From positions 1-25,186 of the forward strand of contig JBAYJY010000056.1 of the NCBI GenBank assembly GCA_041664945.1: 25,186 bases of DNA, in the 5' to 3' direction. The notes beneath the pieces are model-generated. The model made no database searches. It had not been told where the DNA came from and saw only the letters and a program-made list of their open reading frames with translations. This document shows, one piece after another, positions 5,705-11,911 of this stretch. The translations under genes were made by a program, and so were the position numbers. How positions within the stretch are numbered: position 1 is the stretch's first letter; each line of letters begins with the position of its first letter. This DNA is from JBAYJY01 sp041664945 (GTDB lineage: Bacteria > UBP15 > UBA6099).

Positions 5705-8185
5705 ATGAGAAAAAGACCGTTTCTGTTTCTGATAATGGTTGCCGTTTTGGCGTTGCTGCCGCATTCGATGGCGGGAGCGGCTCAGAAACTGAACATGCTG
5801 GCGGACTTCAGCGTGTCGGACGCGGAGGCTGTGCGCGGGTTGCTGAAGGCGTATGCGTCGTTCGCGGATGTGCGGTTCATAGTCGTCGGCGACAACGGCT
5901 ACGCGAAGATTCCGTTTCTCAAGGAGGCCGGCCAGAAGGTTGACATTGCGCTTCTCGATTTCGACTCGCTCGCAAAGCTCGACTCGGAAAACCTGTTCGA
6001 GCCGCTCGACGCGTACATGACCGGCTCCGACAAGTTCGACCGCGCGACCGTCTGGCCCGCCGCGTGGGACGCTGTGATGTTCAAAGGGAAAACATACGGC
6101 GTTCCGATCCACGTTACGGCGGACGCGCTGATTTATAACAAACCGCTTTTTGACAAGCTCGGCTTTGCGCCGCCGAAGACGTGGGAGGAGTTCCGCGCGG
6201 CCGCAGAAAAGCTCGCCGCCGACAGGAATCCGGACGGATCGCAGACGCGAGCGGGCGCTTATTTCCGGGAGAAATTCGAGGCGTGGCTCTCGATCTACGG
6301 CAGCCGCGGCGGCCGCCTGTTCGACGCCGACGGCAAACCCGCGTTCGACAACCCGGCCGCAGTCGCCGCGCTCGCGCTGCTTGCCGATCTGCATCGCAAA
6401 AACGGGCCGGTCCCGCTCGCCGAGCCGTTCGGCCGCTCGCTTTCGCTCGATACCGCCCCGATGATGATTCTGTTCGACGAGGATTACGATCAGAGCAAAT
6501 ACAAGGACGCCGGCGTCGCGCCGGTTCCGTCCGGCGGAGCGCCGTATGCGAATATGCGTGGCAAGGCGCTCGTGATTTTCAAGGATGCATCGCCGGAGGC
6601 AAAGCGCGCCGCGTGGAAGCTGATCAAGGTTTTCGCGGGCGAGAATCTGCAATCGTTAGTCTGCTCAAGTTCCGGTTGGCTGACGTCGAACCGGAAATTA
6701 GCTAAGAAGTCGGCGTTCAAGTCGGAAGCTGCGAAGAAACCGCATCTGCCGGTTTACTATGAAAATCTGGCGGCGGCGGCTCCGTTTCCGTTGGCGTCGA
6801 TGGGGCAGGGACAGGGCAATACGGCGTACGACATTCTGCGCCGCGCCGTGATGGACGCGCTCTACGGCGCTGAAACGCCGGGAGCGGCGCTCAAAAACGC
6901 AGCGAAGTTGATAAATGATTTGGAAGAGCCGGCGAACAAGATTGAGAGCTCCGCCGAATCAGCCGCGAAGGTTGACGAAAGTTTCTCCCGTCTGCCGTCT
7001 CCCGGTTCACATCTCCCGGGAATCCGCGAGGATTCCTCGCCGTTCGGCATCTTGCTCTGCCTCGCTTTGCGCTATGCGCCGGAGGAACTCGAAAAGGTAT
7101 GCAAGCTTGCGCGCGACGCCGGAATCCGGTGGGAGCGCGAGGAGTTTCCGTGGAGCATGATCGAGCCGGAGAAGGGCAAGTTCGTCTGGGACCGGTTCGA
7201 CAAGGCGATCGCCGCGGCGGACAAGGGTGGCATCAAAATGCTCGGGTTGCTTGATTACAACAACGCGTGGTCCTGCCCGTTCGCGCCGCGCACTGCAGCC
7301 CAGCGCGCCGACTTCGCGAACTATGCATACGAGACTGTTTCGCGATATAAAGGATCGATCAAGTACTGGGAAATATGGAACGAGGAAAACATAGGAGTGT
7401 TCTGGTGGCCCTATCCGAATCCGACGGATTACGTGGCGCTGCTGCGCGAGGCGTATGTCGCGGTGAAGCGCGCGGACCCGACGGCGCAGGTGTTGCTCGG
7501 CGGCACATCGGGCGCGGACCTTGCGTGGATCGACAGCGTTTACCGCGCGGGCGGCGGCGACTATTTCGACGTCATGGCATTCCATCCGTACATCGAGATG
7601 TCGGCGCTCGACGATGAGCGTTACGTTCAGAATATGTTCTATATCAGGATGGCGATGCAGCGCTACGGCGGAGTGAAACCGGCGTGGCTGACAGAGGTCG
7701 GCTGGCCGACGACACGCGGCGGAATCACGCCGGAACAGCAGGCCGCGAACTACGCGAAAATGGTTGCGCATTCGCTCACGAGCGGCTACGTCGCCAAGAT
7801 TCTGCCCTATGATTTCCGCGATGATTCCGAAGACCCGGATTACGGAGAAGCGAACTTCGGAATCATGACTCGCGACTACTCCGCGAAGCCCGCCTACCGC
7901 GCTTACGGATTCCTCGCGAACCGGCTGGCGAACTACATCGCGGCGCGCCGCGACGACCCCGCGCCCGGCATTATCGGTTACCGCTTCACGCTCGCCGACG
8001 GCGAACTGTACATGCTCTGGACCTCAAAAAAGGGCGACAGGAAAACGTACAGCATCGCCTCGCGCGGGCTGGTTAGCGTCATCGGCCTGACGGGCGTCGA
8101 AGAGCGCTTAATAGCGCCATCCGAAACGGTCGCGGTTGAGGTCGAAAACTCGCCGGTTTATTTGTTCGAGCGCAAAACGGATTGA
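5705..8185 (+). CDS. Secreted fusion: ABC sugar-binding protein domain + clan GH-A glycosidase
   Basis: One uninterrupted 826-codon frame joins two normally separate proteins. Residues 1-26 are a Sec signal peptide (KRP, hydrophobic core, AGA end, no lipobox Cys). Residues about 27-405 resemble family 1 extracellular solute-binding proteins: a DIALLDFDSLAKL strand, the YGVPIHVTADALIYNKPLF segment (about 137-155), PPKTWEEF, and a C-terminal half ending in a helical ALKNAAKLINDLEE. After a Ser/Pro linker (about 415-440), residues 445-826 are a beta/alpha-barrel glycosidase: EIWNEEN with acid/base E560 and WLTEVGWPT with nucleophile E664, about 104 residues apart as in clan GH-A (GH39/GH5-like), then a small beta domain. 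Ribosome site GGGAGG is 7 bases before the ATG. The protein may hold and cleave oligosaccharides in the periplasm; no permease gene is adjacent. Confidence 0.92.
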   Translation: MRKRPFLFLIMVAVLALLPHSMAGAAQKLNMLADFSVSDAEAVRGLLKAYASFADVRFIVVGDNGYAKIPFLKEAGQKVDIALLDFDSLAKLDSENLFEPLDAYMTGSDKFDRATVWPAAWDAVMFKGKTYGVPIHVTADALIYNKPLFDKLGFAPPKTWEEFRAAAEKLAADRNPDGSQTRAGAYFREKFEAWLSIYGSRGGRLFDADGKPAFDNPAAVAALALLADLHRKNGPVPLAEPFGRSLSLDTAPMMILFDEDYDQSKYKDAGVAPVPSGGAPYANMRGKALVIFKDASPEAKRAAWKLIKVFAGENLQSLVCSSSGWLTSNRKLAKKSAFKSEAAKKPHLPVYYENLAAAAPFPLASMGQGQGNTAYDILRRAVMDALYGAETPGAALKNAAKLINDLEEPANKIESSAESAAKVDESFSRLPSPGSHLPGIREDSSPFGILLCLALRYAPEELEKVCKLARDAGIRWEREEFPWSMIEPEKGKFVWDRFDKAIAAADKGGIKMLGLLDYNNAWSCPFAPRTAAQRADFANYAYETVSRYKGSIKYWEIWNEENIGVFWWPYPNPTDYVALLREAYVAVKRADPTAQVLLGGTSGADLAWIDSVYRAGGGDYFDVMAFHPYIEMSALDDERYVQNMFYIRMAMQRYGGVKPAWLTEVGWPTTRGGITPEQQAANYAKMVAHSLTSGYVAKILPYDFRDDSEDPDYGEANFGIMTRDYSAKPAYRAYGFLANRLANYIAARRDDPAPGIIGYRFTLADGELYMLWTSKKGDRKTYSIASRGLVSVIGLTGVEERLIAPSETVAVEVENSPVYLFERKTD

Positions 8186-8263
8186 AGCGCTGGCGTATCG
8201 CCCGATGTGAAACTGACACTGTCATATCAATGTCGAATTCAAGTAAACTTCAATTGCCTATAT

Positions 8264-9559
8264 TCATTTCCGGGCGGTGATAATTTTGCGGGATAGCAGA
8301 TCGTCGACGATGGCGTCGGCAATGTAGCGGCTGCCGGCGGCGGTGTAGTGGGTCGGGTCGCGGTAGAGAATTTCGTTTTCTTTTCCCTTGAACAGATATA
8401 TGAGGTTGCCGAAGTTATCGGGCTGCTTTTTCGATAGGCCGTTATAAAGCGTTTCGGATTTGATGTAGAGCGATGAAAGGTTGAAGACATAGCCGCCGCC
8501 GACGGAGAACAGGGGAGGCAGGGCGAAGCCGGGCGCGGGAGGCGCGGGGCCGTCGAACCGTGGATTCCCGTAGTAGCGGGGCATGTCGACAGGTTGCAGA
8601 TAGGAAACAAAGGGGATGCGGCGGATGTCGCAGGAGCCGGCGAGGTCGAGAAGGCTGTCGCCGAAGGCGCGAACGATTTCGTTTTCGACATCCGGCGGAA
8701 GCGAGCGGATGTTCGGAGCGCCGGCGGCGCGGAGCTTGCGAAGTTCCGGCGCGCGATCCGTAACGGCGGAAGACGGGGCGGGCGCGAATCGCGCGGCGGC
8801 GGCGAGAGCGAGACGCGCGGTGTACGGAATGATTCGCGAGGCGGCGGTAGCGACGGCGTTTCTGACGGAAGCCGACGTCACTGCGGCGAATTGTGAGAAA
8901 GCGCCGCGCGGAGTCTGCATGGCTCGGATATCGTGTTCGAGTTTCTGATGGTAGCCGTGGTAGGCCGGGACCCATTTCTCGCCGTATTTGAGCGAACTCA
9001 TGTAAGCGGGAATGCGCCAGTGGATGTCGTTCACGCCGTCGAGCGAGATGACGGCGTCGCAGCGGTATTTCTTTTTGCCGATAATCCAGTTTGTGAGGTA
9101 GAGACGTTCGTTGAGAGACATGTAGCCGGGAGCTCCGGCGTTGAGGACCGCGATTTTCTGCGTAACGTTTCGACGTCGGGCGGCTTCGATTAGAAAATCC
9201 GGCCAGTTTTTGAAAGGCATAACGGCGGTGGTGGAGCCGCCGAGGCAGCAGATGAGCATGTCTGGATTCTTGTCGCCGAACCGGCGCATGTAGCGAAGGT
9301 CCCTGAAGCCGAGAATCGGGTCGGCCTGAAGAACGATTTCAGCGGGGCGGGAGGAGCTGTAAAGAACTGATTCGCGAAGTTCGGCGCCTGACATTCTGAA
9401 CTGAGCGGGGAACCGCGCGAGCAGTTTCGCCGAAGCAATATTCTTTTTCCCCGCGATCACGAAAAGAGCGGCCGCGGAAATCAGTTCGGCCAAAACCAGA
9501 GCGGCCGCAATGAATGCGACGATGCTAAGAGTTTTAGCTGCAAATTTTCGATAACGCAC
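8264..9559 (-). CDS. Membrane-anchored SGNH/GDSL-like hydrolase
   Basis: The 431-residue protein starts at GTG (complement of 9557-9559) with a positively charged RYRKFAAK and one membrane helix (about 10-35), so the body is probably extracytoplasmic. SGNH blocks are visible: CLGGSTT (GGST 107-110, nucleophile S109), NAGAPGYMS (140-148, block II Gly), GVND (175-178, block III Asn) and DPTHYTAAG (D401, H404, block V). This family includes esterases and carbohydrate O-acetylation enzymes that act on cell-surface glycans; the substrate here is unknown. There is no Shine-Dalgarno before the GTG. A promoter whose start would fall on the GTG explains that (see 9567-9595). It ends convergently with the fusion gene. 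Confidence 0.85.
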   Translation of the reverse strand: MRYRKFAAKTLSIVAFIAAALVLAELISAAALFVIAGKKNIASAKLLARFPAQFRMSGAELRESVLYSSSRPAEIVLQADPILGFRDLRYMRRFGDKNPDMLICCLGGSTTAVMPFKNWPDFLIEAARRRNVTQKIAVLNAGAPGYMSLNERLYLTNWIIGKKKYRCDAVISLDGVNDIHWRIPAYMSSLKYGEKWVPAYHGYHQKLEHDIRAMQTPRGAFSQFAAVTSASVRNAVATAASRIIPYTARLALAAAARFAPAPSSAVTDRAPELRKLRAAGAPNIRSLPPDVENEIVRAFGDSLLDLAGSCDIRRIPFVSYLQPVDMPRYYGNPRFDGPAPPAPGFALPPLFSVGGGYVFNLSSLYIKSETLYNGLSKKQPDNFGNLIYLFKGKENEILYRDPTHYTAAGSRYIADAIVDDLLSRKIITARK

Positions 9560-9566
9560 GAAGAAT

Positions 9567-9595
9567 ATTCTAAATTAATTAACCGAAAAAACCAA
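9567..9595 (-). promoter_or_regulatory. Candidate leaderless promoter of the SGNH gene
   Basis: On the minus strand TTGGTT (complement of 9590-9595), 17 bases, TAGAAT (complement of 9567-9572). The -10 ends 7 bases before the GTG, so transcription would begin at or beside the start codon. AGAATATTCT (9562-9571) is a 10-bp palindrome overlapping it. Confidence 0.45.
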
Positions 9596-9614
9596 CCGAA
9601 ACGGAAGTTGCGGA

Positions 9615-10361
9615 TCAGAAGGCGAGCGATACGAGCCAGACGGCGGCGCCGGCGAGCGCATAGCGGCGGAACATATTCTTTTTCCGTTTGTGCGTCTTCA
9701 TCTGATAGGCCTGTTTCGCGTCGCGTTCGGCGATAACCTGTCCGAACAGGTCGGACGCCGCCTGATTGTATTCAGTGAAGTGCGCGCGCACGTTGCGGTT
9801 GCCGTCGACGATGAAGAAATGCACGATATCCCGCGAGTCGCTGATTCCGAACAGGTTGAAGATGTCCGCTTTCAGGTCGAGCGTCATCATGTAGCGGTCC
9901 TCGAGAACGAAATCGACGGGAAGGCCTTTTTCCTTGAATTCATTTCTAATATCGACGAGTTTTTTCTTGTATTCCTGTTTGACGACACGCTTGACGAGCG
10001 GATACATGAGCTTGTCGTACTTGCTTGCGTCGGCGACGATGACGTACAGGACGCCTTTGACGTTCGGGTGCGCGAGAGTGAGGTTTTTTATCCACTCGAT
10101 GCCGGTGTCGGCGTTATGTTCGTTGCCGAACCCGTAAACAACGACCCAGTTCTTGAGGTCTTCCGCTTTAATGACTCTGCCGTAGATGTCCTTGAAGTCG
10201 AAAGGCGGCGCGATTTTTGGAATCTCAACCGGAGCCGGTTGCGCGGGAGCGACAGCGGCGGCCTGCGGGGCCGGTTCCTCCTGCGAGAATGAGACTGCGC
10301 TGAATGTCAAAACAAAAAGAAGCGTTGCGAGTGTTGCGGCAATTCTGGAATAGTTTTTCAT
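9615..10361 (-). CDS. Cysteine-free thioredoxin-fold-like membrane protein
   Basis: The 248-residue protein has a Sec signal peptide (1-26), a Pro/Ala-rich spacer (about 28-50), a domain starting PPFDFKDIYGRVIKAEDLKNWVVVYG (about 52-77) and a C-terminal membrane helix (about 230-247) after a basic KTHKRKKNMFRR. The order 'DIxGRxIxxxDLxxxxVVVYGF', a helix, LYVIVADAS and FFIVDGNRNVRAHF follows redoxin/AhpC-TSA proteins (strand, active-site turn, strand, and the 'iDrdGxIr' strand). But the position of CxxC reads NEHN and the whole protein contains no cysteine, so it cannot be a thiol oxidoreductase. The ribosome site GGAAAGG precedes the ATG, and a promoter is seen at 10443-10471. It may share a transcript with the SGNH gene 55 bases downstream. 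Fold assignment is inferred from pattern only. Confidence 0.8.
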   Translation of the reverse strand: MKNYSRIAATLATLLFVLTFSAVSFSQEEPAPQAAAVAPAQPAPVEIPKIAPPFDFKDIYGRVIKAEDLKNWVVVYGFGNEHNADTGIEWIKNLTLAHPNVKGVLYVIVADASKYDKLMYPLVKRVVKQEYKKKLVDIRNEFKEKGLPVDFVLEDRYMMTLDLKADIFNLFGISDSRDIVHFFIVDGNRNVRAHFTEYNQAASDLFGQVIAERDAKQAYQMKTHKRKKNMFRRYALAGAAVWLVSLAF

Positions 10362-10442
10362 CGGCCGGCCTTTCCGATAAGGTTGATCTCTGATCTATCC
10401 TGAATCCTAAATGGCGTATTCGGATAAATACCCGAGAATTAG

Positions 10443-10471
10443 AGGATAACAGGATTTAGACATTCAATCAA
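10443..10471 (-). promoter_or_regulatory. Candidate promoter of the thioredoxin-like gene
   Basis: Minus strand TTGATT (complement of 10466-10471), 17 bases, TATCCT (complement of 10443-10448), with TGT immediately before the -10 as in extended -10 promoters. It begins directly downstream of the hairpin at 10479-10510. Confidence 0.45.
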
Positions 10472-10478
10472 GAAGAAT

Positions 10479-10510
10479 CCCGGATTCGCCAATAGGGCGC
10501 CGAATCCGGG
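10479..10510. terminator. Hairpin with CCAATAG loop behind the ABC ATPase gene
   Basis: CCCGGATTCG (10479-10488) pairs perfectly with CGAATCCGGG (10501-10510); the loop CCAATAGGGCGC can form an inner GCC-AATAG-GGC. It lies in the 347-base gap between 10362 and 10708, between one minus-strand gene and the promoter of the next, where a terminator is expected. No T-run follows on either strand. The core GCCAATAGGGC is identical to that of the hairpin at 381-411. The rest of this gap shows no further gene. Confidence 0.45.
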
Positions 10511-10708
10511 GCAATGTTCATAGCGGCGATCTGTTTCGTTATCGGCGCATTTTTTTGTTCATGAACCAAAGTTCTATTCACTTCAAAAATACGCCAGCTG
10601 CCTCGCATCTCATTCACTCTGAACCATTGCGCCCGAATCCTAATGGCGGATTTGAGATAATTTGAGAGAAGGGGCGAAGCGTTGTAACGAGAAAGATTGC
10701 GCTGTCGA

Positions 10709-11791
10709 TCAGTAAGTTATCAAGTGCAGAGAAGCAGGGTCGAAGGAGAGGCGGACGTCGGCGCCTTCGGGGATGAGGCCGGCGACTTTCGGGTTGCGCA
10801 CGGAGATGAGTATATCGAGTTCGCCGGCGCGGACGGTGTACTCGACATCGTTGCCCATGTATATTTCGCGGGCGACGACGGCCGGGATGCCGGAACCGGC
10901 GCCCGAGACGAGAGTGACAGCTTCCGGCCGCAGGACCGCTTCCGCGCGGCAGCCGGGTTTCTCGACGAAGCCGGGCTGGTTGACGGTGAAACGGCGGCCG
11001 AGTATGTCCGCTGTGACTTCGCTGCCGCTGACGCCGATAATCTGCGCGGGAAGGAAGTTCACTTTTCCGAAGAACCCGGCGACGAAGCGGTTGTCCGGCT
11101 TCTCGTAAATTTCGCGCGGCGTTCCGATCTGCTCGATGATTCCCTCGTTCATGAGGATGATGCGGTCCGAGATGCAGACGGCTTCTTCCTGATCGTGGGT
11201 GACGTAGATGCTGGTGATGCCGACTTTGCGCTGAATGCGGCGGATTTCCTCGCGCATCTGGACGCGCAGTTTGACGTCGAGATTGCTGAGCGGTTCGTCG
11301 AAGAGGAGCACGGAGGGCTCGTTGATGAGAGCGCGGGCGAGAGCGACGCGCTGCTGCTGGCCGCCTGAGAGTTGCGCGGGCGACCTGTCGCCCATATCGC
11401 CGAGCCCGACAGCCGCCATCAGCTCGCGCACTTTTCTGTCCGTTTCGCCGCGCGGATGTTTCTTCAGGCGAGGGCCGTAGGCGATGTTGTTGTAAACCGA
11501 CATGTGCGGAAACAGCGCGTAGCTTTGGAACACCATCGATGTGTTGCGCCTGTTCGGCGGCAGCATGCCGACCGATTTGCCGTCGATAAAAATATCGCCC
11601 TTCGAGGGCAGTTCGAACCCGCCGATCATGCGCAGGATAGTTGTCTTTCCGCAACCGGACGGGCCGAGCAGCGTCACAAGCTCGCCTTTCGACACGCTGA
11701 ACGAAACGTCGTCAACCGCGACAACGGACTTCCGCGTCTTGTCCTCGAAAATCTTGGAGACGTTTTTTACGTCCACGCCCGAATCGGCCAT
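10709..11791 (-). CDS. ABC transporter ATP-binding protein, PotA/FbpC/MalK type with TOBE domain
   Basis: The 360-residue ATPase has Walker A GPSGCGKT (43-50), Q-loop Q89 in MVFQSYALFPHM, signature LSGGQQQR (141-148), Walker B LLFDEP (D165, E166), H-loop H199 in YVTHDQEEA, and a C-terminal TOBE-like regulatory domain (about 240-358). The FQSYALFPHMSVYNNIAYG stretch and length fit importers for polyamines, iron(III), sulfate/thiosulfate or sugars; the sequence does not choose between them. In such transporters the ATPase powers two membrane subunits fed by a binding protein. None of these is adjacent, so it may serve a transporter encoded elsewhere, possibly several sugar systems as MalK/MsmK-type ATPases do. 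Ribosome site GGAGAG lies 6 bases before the ATG. Confidence 0.95.
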   Translation of the reverse strand: MADSGVDVKNVSKIFEDKTRKSVVAVDDVSFSVSKGELVTLLGPSGCGKTTILRMIGGFELPSKGDIFIDGKSVGMLPPNRRNTSMVFQSYALFPHMSVYNNIAYGPRLKKHPRGETDRKVRELMAAVGLGDMGDRSPAQLSGGQQQRVALARALINEPSVLLFDEPLSNLDVKLRVQMREEIRRIQRKVGITSIYVTHDQEEAVCISDRIILMNEGIIEQIGTPREIYEKPDNRFVAGFFGKVNFLPAQIIGVSGSEVTADILGRRFTVNQPGFVEKPGCRAEAVLRPEAVTLVSGAGSGIPAVVAREIYMGNDVEYTVRAGELDILISVRNPKVAGLIPEGADVRLSFDPASLHLITY

Positions 11792-11832
11792 TTATTTCTC
11801 TCCGTTTTTAGTCCGGTTCTTTTGCCGGATCC

Positions 11833-11862
11833 ATTTTACCCCGAATCCGGCGCCGCCTACAA
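11833..11862 (-). promoter_or_regulatory. Weak candidate promoter of the ABC ATPase gene
   Basis: Minus strand TTGTAG (complement of 11857-11862), 18 bases, TAAAAT (complement of 11833-11838), about 40 bases before the start codon. Confidence 0.3.
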
Positions 11863-11911
11863 CATATTGAGCCAATAATATCACATGGCGGCTATCAGAT
11901 AATAAAATAGC

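Noticed and set aside
5702..6652. Long minus-strand frame opposite the fusion gene (also 7007-7771)
   Set aside because: Arg/His-rich shadow frames caused by the GC-rich codon use of the fusion gene; no ribosome site or domain pattern.
8214..8224. TGACA-C-TGTCA palindrome between convergent genes
   Set aside because: Too short, one-base loop and no T-run; probably chance.
10614..11654. 346-codon minus-strand frame overlapping the ABC ATPase in another phase
   Set aside because: Low-complexity Arg-rich translation; the ATPase frame has every motif, so this is a shadow.
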